Assembly (NCBI GenBank): GCA_036674765.1
Contig: JARVKI010000033.1
Coordinates: 310,001 to 374,000 of the forward strand
DNA: 64,000 nucleotides
DNA from: Seiridium cupressi
Lineage: Eukaryota > Ascomycota > Sordariomycetes > Amphisphaeriales > Sporocadaceae
Direction of reading: 5' to 3'
The notes below the pieces were generated by a model, which had not been told where the DNA came from, did no database searches, and saw only the letters and a list, made by a program, of their open reading frames with translations. This document shows, in pieces, positions 12,350 to 23,432 of this stretch. The stretch's first letter is position 1; every line of letters begins with the position of its first letter. Position numbers and translations under genes: made by a program.

Positions 12350-13360
12350 ATGAGCAAGTTCGGCGTCATGGTTATGGGCCCTGCCGGGGCAGGCAAGGTA
12401 TGCAAGCATACTGATCCTAATCAACCATACTGTACCTTTGCTATGCATCTACCTTCCCGAGTACGTTATTTGACCATAGACTGATGAGCTCCCTGACAGT
12501 CCACATTCTGTGCATCTCTCATCACCCACCTTCAACTTAACCGTCGATCATGCTTCTATGTCAACCTCGACCCGGCCGCCGAGACATTTGAACACCAACC
12601 AGACCTGGATATCAAAGAGCTGATTTCCCTCGAGGATGTAATGGAGGAGATGGGTCTAGGGCCCAATGGTGGCCTGATATACTGCTTCGAGTTCCTCATG
12701 GAGAATCTGGATTTCCTGACCGAGGGCCTCGACTCGCTGACGGAAGAGTACCTGATCATCTTCGACATGCCTGGTCAAATCGAGCTATACACCCATGTGC
12801 CAATCCTTCCCGCCCTCGTCCGATTCTTGACAAAAACCGGAAATCTCGACATCCGCCTCTGCGCCGCGTACCTCCTTGAAGCGACATTTGTTGTTGATAG
12901 AGCCAAGTTCTTCTCGGGAACGCTAAGTGCCATGTCGGCTATGATTATGCTCGAAGTGCCGCATATTAATGTTTTGTCAAAGATGGATCTTGTGAAGGAT
13001 CAGGTACGGAAGAAAGATCTCAAGAGATTCATCACCCCTGATCCGCTTCTGCTCGACGATGATCCGGCGGAAATCGCACGTCGCAAAGCAGAGGGCCCTT
13101 CAGCAGACGATGATATCTTCGCAGATCCGCAAGATAAAGACTCGGTTATGAGGGGTGCCAGCTTCCGGCGGTTGAATCGAGCCGTGGCAGGGCTGATTGA
13201 AAACTTCAGTATGGTCAGCTATCTGAAGCTGAACGTACAGGACGAGGACAGCGTTGGAGCAATCCTCAGTTACATCGACGACTGCATTCAGTTTCATGAG
13301 GCACAGGAGCCAAAAGAGCTGAAAGATGAAGAGTTTGATGAACAGGAACTAGACTTCTAA
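12350..13360 (+). CDS. GPN3: GPN-loop GTPase 3
   Basis: GPN-loop GTPases are needed for cytoplasmic assembly and nuclear import of RNA polymerase II (and III). Two exons (12350-12397 and 12500-13360) encode 302 residues. The P-loop GPAGAGKST is split by the intron after GAGK, so exon 1 has just 16 codons. The GPN signature appears as GLGPNGGLIYC, which is typical of the GPN3 branch, followed by FDMPGQIELYTH (G3) and the SKMD guanine-specificity motif. The acidic C-terminus (DEEFDEQELDF) is also usual for GPN3. The protein is slightly longer than the yeast one. Confidence 0.96.
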
Positions 13361-13584
13361 ATTCTCTCGGCCGGGCGACATCGTTTGGCAAGTGCAATCT
13401 GGGCTGCATCAGGAGAACACCTTACTACAGAGGAATGTTGCATAGCGAAGGCGTTCGTGATTTCATCACATATGATACCAATAATTCAAGATGTTTTTAA
13501 CCAATAAAGCTTCATGGCATATCTCATGTCTCGTAACTGCGCATTCCAAAGAATATAGTCGTATTTCCACGCCGTGTTCGCAAC

Positions 13585-14188
13585 CTATTTCCCACCTCTC
13601 CTCCTGCCAGAACCACCAACCTTCCTCCCGCTGTTCTTCGTCTGCGCGTCATACTTGTTGTACTCGGCCAACCAGATATCCTTGACCAGGCTCGCATAGC
13701 CAGCGACCTTGCTAACAAACACCACGGCATCTCTAACCACGGCCTCGGGGCCCCTCTGCCACGCCATGGCCAACACTGCCGCGACGCATGCCCACAACAT
13801 CAGTCGCCCGACCAGTCTCGTCCAGAACATCATGATACGGTGCATCCATAGCAGAGTTTGCAGCGCCGCGAAGAAAATCGCTATCAGCGAGAAGACAAAG
13901 ACAAAGTCAGGGCTGTCGGAGATGATTGTCGCAATGCGCACGAGTAGGGGTTGCAAGATCGGATAAAGCAGCGCCACGGCGCGGTTGAAGGCCGTATGGA
14001 GAGAGCGCAGAACGCCTTGAAATGGCGTCTCGGGAGCTAGGACATGGTTGGAAATGAACTGTAGGGTCTGCTCGGGGAGGATGCCTGTAGCGAGGAATAT
14101 GTTAGACTATTCCCAACGGCGTTCGTATTCAGGAGCACGAGGACTGACCATCTAGGGCATCGAGTAACCACTGGTTTTCTTCTGCCAT
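13585..14188 (-). CDS. APQ12: APQ12-family nuclear envelope membrane protein
   Basis: Two exons (14188-14149 and 14084-13585) give 179 residues. The protein starts MAEENQWLLDALDG, has an amphipathic central region, and carries two adjacent hydrophobic segments (about residues 78-120) followed by a basic Gly/Arg-rich tail. This is the layout of the Apq12 family, small ER/nuclear-envelope proteins linked in yeast to membrane fluidity, nuclear pore assembly and mRNA export. The donor site is GTCAGT rather than the commoner GTAAGT, but frame and product support it. The 3' end faces the 3' end of GPN3, with about 220 bases between them. Confidence 0.85.
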
Positions 14189-14351
14189 TTTCCCCTTGCG
14201 CAACCCTTTGGCTATATGTTCACAGAGATGATCGAATGTAGTCGCGTCGTTTTCCAGAAGATAGATGCGTATCCCCTAGACTGGTGCACTTCACGGTGCG
14301 GCTAGGTTTGGTAGACAAAGTGCTTTGTTGTAGGCCGATAGGCTGGCTGCC

Positions 14352-14712
14352 TCAGCGACCAGGAGAATCAGGACTCGACGCGTCAATAAGAGACAAAAGG
14401 CGTCCTTGAGGTACTTGCGGCAACTGCGACAAGAAAATCGCGTTGAAATAGCAGAGGAAATGGTCGGCCAGGGTTGTGTTGTAAGGGTTCTTGGCCAGGG
14501 ATCTGCAAGTGGGTTGTTGATTCTACTTCGTGGCAGATGAGCTAAAACCAGCGGTGACATGTGCTAAACTCCGGCGGCCCACCTTCCTACCGCCGGTACT
14601 GCTCCCCGAGTGACCGCTTATTTGTTTAGTGGTAGATCTTGCGCTCTTGAATCGTCAACCTCCAGCATTTCCATGGCTGGGACGACTCCAGACATGACCT
14701 GCCTTGCGCCAT
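14352..14712 (-). CDS. Candidate small spliced protein (54 residues), function unknown
   Basis: A 50-codon stretch at 14502-14352 reads smoothly from a TTGCAG acceptor to TGA and contains NPYNTTLADHF and FLSQLPQVPQGRLL, which look like ordinary protein. It can be joined in frame to a 14-base first exon (14712-14699, MAQGR) through a weak AG/GTCATG donor and a 196-base intron. I do not recognise the family. A longer overlapping frame at 14560-14291 has poorer composition. The first exon in particular is uncertain. Confidence 0.25.
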
Positions 14713-15202
14713 TTTCACTTGGATGGTTCTTGCTCGAACGACATTCGCACTCTTAGCAATGCCTGGTCTGCGCCCGTCGGTACTGAGCCGCGATGGTAAG
14801 AACCGTTAAGCCCCATCTCTGGCAACGACACGCCATGATCACGCAATCTTTAGAGCTTCATTATGTAGTCACGCACGCAACGTGTCTTTCAACAGGAAAT
14901 ATTAGGAATCACCGCGATTATAAGCGTGTTATTTGTCTAATAACCACCCTTTCGAAACTTAGCCATACACGGTTCCAACCTAAAACTGGGGCAAAAGCTT
15001 GTGAGTCAAAGCACATAGAGACCTCAGACTCTGAATATCAGGTGAAACACAAACCAAATTCGCTTTGACGTTGTGACAAGCAGCCTCATCTGCTCCCTTC
15101 TTGAGGGACAGTAAGCATGATATTCAATCATTTGTTTCCTTCTCAACACTATTTCCAAATCGGCAACCATAAGCCAGCTAAATAGTGGCAACGTCCGTTA
15201 AG
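14713..15202. other. Intergenic region, 5' flank of the SET gene
   Basis: I see no convincing gene. This is presumably the promoter of the SET protein gene. Confidence 0.5.
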
Positions 15203-16488
15203 ATGAAGTTTAATCAGCTTTATGTTTCTTCGAGTGCTTTTAGCTCTGTTCTTGCATCCTTATACAAAGATGTTTGCCCCTGGACGCCTTTGCACCTCTC
15301 TGTGTCTGAACATGATATTTTCGATCATCATCAATCATTTCCGGAAACTGTTGGAAGGTATCTGAATCATATCGGACAGGAGAAGTCAGGGGCCAACTGG
15401 GACGGTCCTCATGCATGCAAAGACAAATACTGCGTATGGTCAAGCAGGCCCTTTACAGGTGGCCTATCTATAGTGACCACACATAAGAGTGGTCGGCAAG
15501 CACCGAATATCACTATCAATGAGGATAATCCCTATAGGTCTTCTTCGTTCCAGACGATTCAAATTGCCAATAAAGGCATTGGAATGATTGCTACTGATGT
15601 TATTCGAAGAGGGGAACGAATACTAGCAGCTCAACCTGCCGTCTTGGTCCACAGGAGTCTCATCGATGAGCTCAACCTGAAAGATCAACATCGACTATTG
15701 GAAGTAGCCATGGCCCAACTACCGCCGGCGGAACAGCATCAATTCCTGGCACAAGCCGGTGAGCTTGGGGGCCATAAGATAAGTGACATAATGTTCACAA
15801 ACTCTTTTCAGATCAGTGTACGGGGGCAAGACGGTCAATACTTCGGGAACTTTCCTGCTGTATCTCGCTTCAACCATGACTGCAGACCGAAGTAAGACTA
15901 TCAGCTCACTTCATTTGATCATAAGCTAACTGGCGCAGCATTGCTTTCTACATCGATGAGACCCTGACTCATCACACTCATGCTATCCGGGACATTCAAC
16001 CAGGAGAGGAACTCACTATATCTTATCTGGACTCGTTTAGAGCACGAGAAGTCCGACAGGCACGAGCCCACGCCTCGTGGGGCTTTGCTTGCACATGCCC
16101 GCAGTGCAGCCTGCCAAAAGAAGATGCAGACGCATCCGATGCGCGGCTGTATTCCATCTACCAAGTGGAAAACAAGCTAGCAGATTTAAGCAGCAAGGAC
16201 GTTTCGCCCGACATGATTGAGCAGTTGATCGATCTGTACAAAAGAGAAAGGCTGGACTTCAAGATGGCGGATGCCTATACCATCGCGGCATTAAACTACA
16301 ACCTTTTCGGCATGGCCGATGAGGCGAAGAAATATGCAAATCTGTCTATAGAACAGGGCTTGATTGAACATGGCCCTGACGCGCCGGATATCGAGGCTAT
16401 GCGTTCATTGCTCGCAGATGCGAAGGGACACTGGACCTACAATCGAAGACCATATCATGAGAAGAAAACAACGAAGACGGTGGTTTGA
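15203..16488 (+). CDS. SET domain-containing protein (SET5/SMYD-like fungal family)
   Basis: Two exons (15203-15891 and 15939-16488) encode 412 residues. The SET fold is marked by NKGIGMIATDVIRRGERI at its start, the catalytic FNHDCRPNI motif (completed across the intron), GEELTISYLD, and a post-SET zinc cluster CTCPQC. SET proteins are usually lysine methyltransferases, but this fungal subfamily often carries a secretion-like N-terminus and its substrates are unknown. The N-terminal 90 residues contain two cysteines before the SET core and a weakly hydrophobic leader. The start is the first ATG in frame; upstream there is only a GTG. Substrate and location cannot be read from sequence. Confidence 0.88.
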
Positions 16489-16933
16489 GCGGCTTTCATA
16501 TTATTTAAGCTTGTCTTGTTTCTCTTTCTTGGCAAGAATAGGCGCCATTTTTGGAGTTTGAAATTGGCGCAATATCATTTCCTTTTGTCAGAGCAGTTGA
16601 CTTTCATGCTTCCGGGGGAATAAAGAAAACATCAGTTGTTGTTATGGGCTGAGCCCAGTAAAGATGTCGAGTCTGGCGCCTGGACTTAGAACTAAGACCA
16701 ACTCGACCAAACGAGGCCATCGCCAAATATGCCACTGGCTAATTAGCGCCAGCGCGGTTTACGAGAAAGCCAAGGCTTGTCATATAAATTAGTGGTGAAC
16801 GCGCTTAGAGGAAAGCTCTTCTCTTTCCTTCCTAAGCTTGAATATAGACGGTTCTGGTTCACGGTCCTCGCGCAACGTCCGTTGGCTGTAACCGTTACAC
16901 TCGTGGCTTTGAGACTTATTTATATATTATAGA
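16489..16933. other. Intergenic region between convergent genes
   Basis: About 445 bases between the 3' ends of the SET gene and the DUF3176 gene. No gene seen. Confidence 0.6.
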
Positions 16934-19252
16934 TCATTTAACTCGTAGCCTTAGCCCGTCATCATCATCTTCAAAACTGATCATTGTCCTCCTAGCAACA
17001 TCGTCAAATTTTCCCTGAGCATCGCCTCCCCTCAATGATTTCTGGATGTTGCTGTCGAGTCCGTACGTTAATACTTTCAGGGCACTCTCTTTCCAAACCG
17101 GTAGCCTTAGGCGCGCCGTGTTCACGATAGTGAAGAGCACGTAGAGACATCCAATAAACATGGAAACGGCGGGTAATGTCATGTACCCCCAGTCGACCCG
17201 GACGTAGATGACCCACCTTTCCATGGTCCCATAATGCTCGACGGACGCGACGTCCCGGATGTAGTCCGTGATGCTCCTGGCTACGGTTTCAAACGTGGAG
17301 GTAAGGTTGGTTGAATTTATAAGAGAGAAGATGATCTTAGGCGTGCCGCGGTCCCAAAAGCCGGCAGGATACACGGCGAGGGAATTGTCCAAATTCTCCG
17401 AGCTTATTGTCAAGCTGAGCAGGAACTGGATCGTGCTTTCAAGTGTCACCTGGGTGATTGGAAAGCGGGAGCTAGATATTCCTAAGGATTGGTTGGCCGG
17501 GGCGAGCAGTATCAAGTCCGACCGCAACGGACCGCCATCATAGAGGTCTCTGTTATCAGAAATGAAGTTTCCGCCGATACATGTCTCATGGCCATCGGTT
17601 CCACCTGGGCAGTGCCGAGACGCCGGGTCGAGACTCCCGTTTCCCGACGACAGCGCCAGCCAAGACGTGGGATCTACAATTGTCCAGGAGTCCACAACAT
17701 TATCGTTGAGCTCTCCAGCATGTAAGCTTGTCCGATAGGCGTTGATGCACAACGACAGAGCGCATTCAGTGGCAGTAGGTGTGGAGTTTTCCCAAACTGT
17801 TTCATTGTTAATGTAAGTATCTGTGGCTTTCATAATTATGAAAGCGACCAAAAGTGTTTCTGAACTCTGGAAAGTGATCGTCTCGCTACGATTCGCCGTG
17901 GAATAAACCGTCATTAGGGTCCGATGGTCGTCCAGGTATAAATCTACTTCCATGTTCGGCATGGGCCCGATTCCGGTGCCTCGAAACCCGTCAAATGTTT
18001 TAATATGAGAGTAAGGCACTTCATAGCTTGTGTAACTGTGGGGCAGTATTCTAAGCCAATCATCCAGAGGCACATCCGTGCCGGTTTGTGTTGCCTCGTT
18101 CCATGCAGTGAGGTTAGATGCCTCGTTATATGTTAGCCCAGCTATGCCGGTAGTTCTTGTGATATTGCTGGATATATCGTTGCAGGCGCTGCAGATGGCC
18201 AATGAAGTATACAATGGCCAAGTGCAATTGCCGCTGGCACAGGTGTATTTGGCCGTCTGCAACCCAGACGTTGAGAAGTTGCCGAATCCATTATATGTCG
18301 CGCTGGCGAGTCCAAAGTCGGGTTGGCCCGAGAACCAATAGGTACGTATGGTCATATCAGTATCTTCCACAATCCACCAAAAGTTGGAATACTGCGGAAC
18401 CATGTTGCCCAGATGCAGCGATTCAACTTTCCCGATGATGGCACTTTCTTGGCCCGTATTAATGGTACTGAGTTTTCCATAGTAAGATATGGTAGCTTGG
18501 AAGAGCGGATCAAATGCGAGGAAAACGAGGATCGCACAGGGTCCGAGAGCAGCCCAATGCCTTCTTGCACATTAGATGTGATTACCGGCAGTCGAAATCG
18601 ATATTACTTACCGCGCTTTCAACCAGTACAAAAGTTTAACGCTTCCCCATGGACCTCGACTGGCTTCGTCGAATCTCTCAAACGCGATCAGTTGATCTTG
18701 GCGGCCACGGAACCAGTTCCACTTCTGTTGTCCAATACAAGAGCTGATTGCAAATGCCAGCGTCGTCCTAGCAATCACACCAAGTATAGACACTAACGTA
18801 TTGAGGGACAAAACAAAGGTCCATGATTCCAAGGTCTTCTCATTTTGAGAGTGTAAAACTGCAATACCGGTGACCATGGACCCTAGGCTGAGTACAATTG
18901 CTCCGATTTCCAGCCCCCAGGACTGCAAATGACGCCTCCAGTAAGGAGCACTTGTGGCAAGAGCATCGGAGGAAGTATCAATAGCACCTAATCCTCCCGT
19001 GAGATTTTCGGCGGAGGAGTATGAAAGCGATGGGTTAAAGTTTGTTCGTTCTTCTTCGACCTGTTGCCCGTGTATATGGCCCGTTTCTCGAGGAGGCGAA
19101 GTCTGTGGTGGCGAAAACGAATACATCGCAATATCGTTCTCCGAAGGGCTATCGGTAGGAGCTGGAGTGAAAGTGTGCAGAATATCATACTCTTGCGAAG
19201 AGTATGTGCCTTCAAACCTAGGCATCGCAGGGGGAGAACAGTGAGAGGCCAT
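16934..19252 (-). CDS. DUF3176 family multi-pass membrane protein
   Basis: Two exons (19252-18612 and 18560-16934) encode about 755 residues. After a Ser/Pro-rich cytosolic N-terminus come paired membrane segments in the DUF3176 core: LQSWGLEIGAIVLSL, then VLSLNTLVSILGVI, with the family's ASRGPWGSVKLL motif and a third segment just after the intron. A large extracytoplasmic region rich in N-glycosylation sequons and paired cysteines follows, then a last membrane segment near residue 680 (MTLPAVSMFIGCLYVLF) and a charged tail. The function of the family is unknown. The intron acceptor is AAGAAG, so two adjacent AG sites both keep frame and differ by one arginine. The conserved core makes the family call safe. 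Confidence 0.88.
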
Positions 19253-20899
19253 GTTCAAGGATGCAATATTTGGTTACGACCGTGGGAAGGATTTAGATTG
19301 CTGAGTATTCCTAGTTTGATCGACCGATAGAACGTTGAAAATTAAGGGGAACGCAGAGAAATGTGGGTGGAGGCACTTACTACATATAAGTGTGATGTTG
19401 GCTATCGGGGTCCGCATAGCCCCCAAATATATATTGCAGATTTGCTATATGCTGCCCAATCATTGTGACTTCCGCGCTGAATAATAATGAGAGCAAGCGA
19501 CAAGGGGCCCAGCGAGGCTAAACGCCTGGAAACTGAGATTAAAGTGGAAAAAGGCTTGTAAGCACCCCCAAAACAACGGCACAGATGGTCAGAAATGTAC
19601 ATTATCGTCTTGTCAAGTTGATAAGCCGTTTCAAACAACCCTGGGGGCACCCATTTCTGGCCGCAAAGCCCCTGAGTTCGCCCCCAAGAAACTAACTTAC
19701 CTACCTTTATATATAATAAAAGAAATTATCTTTTCTTTCTTTCTAAATATTTGAATTATCATATAGTTCGGCGACATAAACGCGAAAGAGCTGTATCAAA
19801 CGGGGCCTTGAATAAGACAAAAATTATTTTCGTGTAGGTGATAGTATCCCTGCATTGCTCTGTCTACTGCAATGATTGCAAAAATGTCCAACCGCCCCAA
19901 ACGTGTGTGACACCAGATGTAAGTGAGCCCAAGCCTTGGCTTACGCCAAATGCCATGTATGCGGTGCCGAGAGGGCAGGAGACATGATAAGGTAGAAGTA
20001 AATGTGTCTTATCGTGCCTACCATGCCTCTCCATCATTGGAAGCGCATTCACTATGCAGCAACTCAAAGGAGGCAAACCGCCGAGGGTGTATGTATCGTC
20101 ACTCACCGAGGCTGAATAGTTCGTATGGTACGGAGCCTCATAACCAAATCGCTCCACATTGTAATGCTTCTTTTCGCTACAATGTAGCGTGCAGAAGTTA
20201 CCGTTACAACGCAGACGGTACCAAATCAGACTTTACTAGGTAAATTGAATCACACCCATACGCGTGCTGGACGCGCCATAACCACCGAAATTGTGCGTTA
20301 CATACGTTAAGTAAATGTGTCACACAATAACATAAGTACCGTACGCTGCTATATTCTATCAGGACATAATACTAAAATACTGTTAATCAACGATATTAAT
20401 AGTTTTCGTGGTTGTGATCGTTAGGGGCTGAGTTACTGCATTACCTAAACTGAGAGGTGATGTGGCACGTACTAGTTTTGGCCGTTTGAGCCAATTTCTG
20501 TTTGGTACATTGGTATGAGGGTTCTTCCCCATCTCCCACTTCTCTTCTCTTTTACCATTCAATCTAGTCGAACGCCTGATTAGCTCGACCAACAGCCGTA
20601 TGATTGCATATTCAATTCTTCAAATCATTATGTATAGCCTCGCCCTGCCGCCCTAACGAAACTAAGCGCTCCCTACTAGTGTAGTCGACAACAGCCCCGC
20701 GGAAGTACATTGTAGTCCCCGTCATGGCGGCGGGGGCGGGAGCGGCAGCCTTAGCCTGTATAATTCCATCAATACAGGGAAAAGCAAGGTCTCACTCGTA
20801 GAAACAGTCTTCTGGGAAACCCAAACAGTTTAAAAAGCCCAAAGGCGATTTCAAGAAGGTGAGGGAGGAGAGGAAGCAAAGAAAGAACACCAATGCAAA
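19253..20899. other. AT-rich intergenic region
   Basis: About 1.6 kb between divergent genes. It has AT-rich patches near 19700-19750 and 20340-20400 and a small hairpin near 20158-20187 (ACATTGTA and TACAATGT). No gene seen. Confidence 0.5.
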
Positions 20900-22285
20900 A
20901 TGGCCGATCTCACAATCCGGAATCTCACCGCCACCCCACTTGAACTGAAGGTCGTGGAGCGGTTCGAGCCACTGAAAGAAGGAGCCCGTAGCATTAAGAG
21001 CAGAATCACGGGGGTTTTCAGTTCCTCCTCGGCTGCGCCAAATGCTGAGGCACAGAACGACGTCAAAGACCGTCGGGATGTCTCAATTCCAATCCCATGC
21101 TTCGAAACCCGGAAAACGTCAGAGGTCAAGGCGCCCGAGAACGAGCGCCAAACCCTTCGTCTGACCTTTGAATCTGAAGGTCATCGATACCAGGTCGATG
21201 TGCCGACCCTCTCGCGGCGCACTGTCGTCCTGAAGAAGCTGGATGATGGCCCGCGGGAGTATACTGCCGTATACGTTAGCAAAGATGCCTGTCTCGCCAT
21301 CTTCAGCTCCGCCGACCTCGCCTCCTGGATGCGCGAATTGCGCGATGACTGGCCGCTTGCCGCGCTGTCCATTCCGGGAACACACAACAGTCCGACCTGC
21401 CATGTTGCCCTGCCATCGGTGCGGTGCCAGGCGGTCAATGTGAGGGAGCAGCTCGACAACGGCGTGCGGTTCTTCGATGTCCGCGTGCAGACCAGCCCCG
21501 ACAACTCGGACTTGGTTCTGGTGCATAGCGCATTCCCCATCTCGCTGACGGGTAACAAGTATTTCCACGACATGCTGAACGACATCTATGCCTTCCTGGA
21601 CGCCAATCGATCCGAGACTCTCATCATGAGCGTCAAGCGCGAGGGCACGGGCAAAGGGACGGATCAGCAGCTCTCCAAGTACCTCCGGGAACGGTACTGT
21701 AACGACGGCAACCGGTGGTTCACCGAGCCGCGCATCCCGCATCTGGGAGACGCGAGAGGGAAAGTCGTGCTTCTCCGCCGCTACGGCAACGATGAGTCCT
21801 TGGACGGCGAGCACGGCGGCCGCGGCTTTGGGCTCGACGCGAGTGATTGGCCGGACAACTGTGCAGACGAAATGACAGGTGGCCCGGGTATTGCGAGGGT
21901 GCAGGACTTCTATGAGATGGACCAAAGCCACAACATCGGCAAGAAGATCGATCTGGCGCGAGCGCACCTCGAGCGCGCCGGGGAGCCTACGTGCCCCATC
22001 GCACCTGACCGACCGGAGTACACGCCCTTCTTCGTCAACTTCCTCTCCGCCAGCAACTTCTTCAATGCTAACTGCTGGCCTGAGAAGATCGCGGCCAAGG
22101 TCAACCCGGCCATCGTGGAGTACCTATGCACGGCACATGCAGAGCAGGGTAGAGGCCCCAATAACTTGGGGATAGGCGATGGGTGTACGGGCATTGTGGT
22201 CACGGACTGGGTCGGCCAGGGTGGCGATTGGGACCTCATACGGTGTATCGTTGGCTGGAATGCCAGGCTGCAGCTCAAGCAGTAG
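20900..22285 (+). CDS. PI-PLC X-domain phospholipase C (bacterial-type, single domain)
   Basis: One uninterrupted exon encodes 461 residues. The X domain begins near residue 150 with LSIPGTHNS (catalytic H162), then GVRFFDVRV (substrate-binding Arg/Asp region, about 189-196) and LVLVHSAFP (second catalytic H209), the His pair expected for phosphatidylinositol-specific phospholipase C/phosphodiesterase. No Y domain, C2 domain, EF hand or signal peptide is visible, so it is of the small bacterial type rather than the eukaryotic PLC-delta type. The first 120 residues look like a beta-rich fold with a Ser/Ala-rich insert. The likely reaction is cleavage of phosphatidylinositol to diacylglycerol and cyclic inositol phosphate. 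The coding region is visibly GC-rich compared with its flanks. Confidence 0.88.
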   Translation: MADLTIRNLTATPLELKVVERFEPLKEGARSIKSRITGVFSSSSAAPNAEAQNDVKDRRDVSIPIPCFETRKTSEVKAPENERQTLRLTFESEGHRYQVDVPTLSRRTVVLKKLDDGPREYTAVYVSKDACLAIFSSADLASWMRELRDDWPLAALSIPGTHNSPTCHVALPSVRCQAVNVREQLDNGVRFFDVRVQTSPDNSDLVLVHSAFPISLTGNKYFHDMLNDIYAFLDANRSETLIMSVKREGTGKGTDQQLSKYLRERYCNDGNRWFTEPRIPHLGDARGKVVLLRRYGNDESLDGEHGGRGFGLDASDWPDNCADEMTGGPGIARVQDFYEMDQSHNIGKKIDLARAHLERAGEPTCPIAPDRPEYTPFFVNFLSASNFFNANCWPEKIAAKVNPAIVEYLCTAHAEQGRGPNNLGIGDGCTGIVVTDWVGQGGDWDLIRCIVGWNARLQLKQ

Positions 22286-23432
22286 AATTGTCAGAGCTAC
22301 AGCATAGGCTCGTCTAATGACGAGCACTCAGTATCGAAGCCACGTCGGAATTTCAAACAAGTGTTTCTCGATAGATGGCGTTCAGAGAAGAGGTACCAGT
22401 CGCCGGTCCAGATAGACGGTAGATTGTCATACGCATACAAAACTAAGAGTCGGTATGAGTGATATAAGGTTGGTGGTTTACACAAGAGCACATTTTGAGG
22501 CATAATTAGCGGAGTATAAAACGTCTTATCTTAGAACACACTTCCTGCAAAAGTATAAATCTAGTTTTATTAAACATCGCGCTCTTAATTTATAAGTTTT
22601 TAACTCTTATTGATTCAGTGATTTGTATTAGTTATGTACAATTTTTCTTCTTCTTTTTGGCTTATGTGTCTATAGATAGTTCTTCACCGTAAAGTGTTTC
22701 GTTGGTCGGTATCGCCAAAACACCAATCAAGCCGCCACAACCATGCGTACTGCAAATTCTGTCCCCCCTCTCTTGCACAATTTTGCGATCAAATCGACAC
22801 AAGAACATGCAAGTCCTCTCTTGTTCTAGATCCTTCTCCATAAAACAAGCATACTTTGCCAGCAGGTTCCGATGGGTTAGGGGACTGCCGGAATATTGGT
22901 AAGATGAGACACCCGCCGTTTCGGGACTCGGAATGAGCCTAAATCCACGAAACACAAGCATGGTCTCGCGGCATCGACTCTTTCGATCCTTGGTACAATG
23001 TGTGGTTGGGGCACTTTATTGTTAAAGACAAGGGTTGTCAAAAATTCTTTGGACTTTTGGGGCGGAGCTGCGGGTTTGATGAGTGTGGATTTTTCATTTA
23101 TTGGTAGGTGCAGACAATGGCTTGACATGAAAGATGGGTAAAGTGCTATATGTGCCAAACAAAGCTCATTTTGATGAGGCTTGAACAAAACCATGTCGAG
23201 TAGGCGTTCATCTAATTTACTGACTACATCGCGGAGCTGCGTCTTGCACGATTATCGTATGCTGGAAATAAACTATTCATTTGGATACTAGTTTTCTCAT
23301 CGTACACTCATTGAGTACTAAACAAGTTGGCCCTTTCATTCTCCACCACTCTCGTCGTAAGAACTCACCCGAGCTTGCTCGAGTTTATTTTTGTAACCCG
23401 CCTCTTCCTGTTTCCATATATCAATTGTGTTA
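22286..23432. other. AT-rich intergenic region between convergent genes
   Basis: About 1.15 kb. 22500-22660 is markedly AT-rich. Short ORFs on both strands (for example 22662-22961) have no recognisable features. Confidence 0.5.

Noticed and set aside
21119..21967. 282-codon minus-strand ORF opposite the PI-PLC gene
   Set aside because: It is antisense to a gene with clear catalytic motifs and has no domain of its own; GC-rich coding DNA often leaves the opposite frame open.
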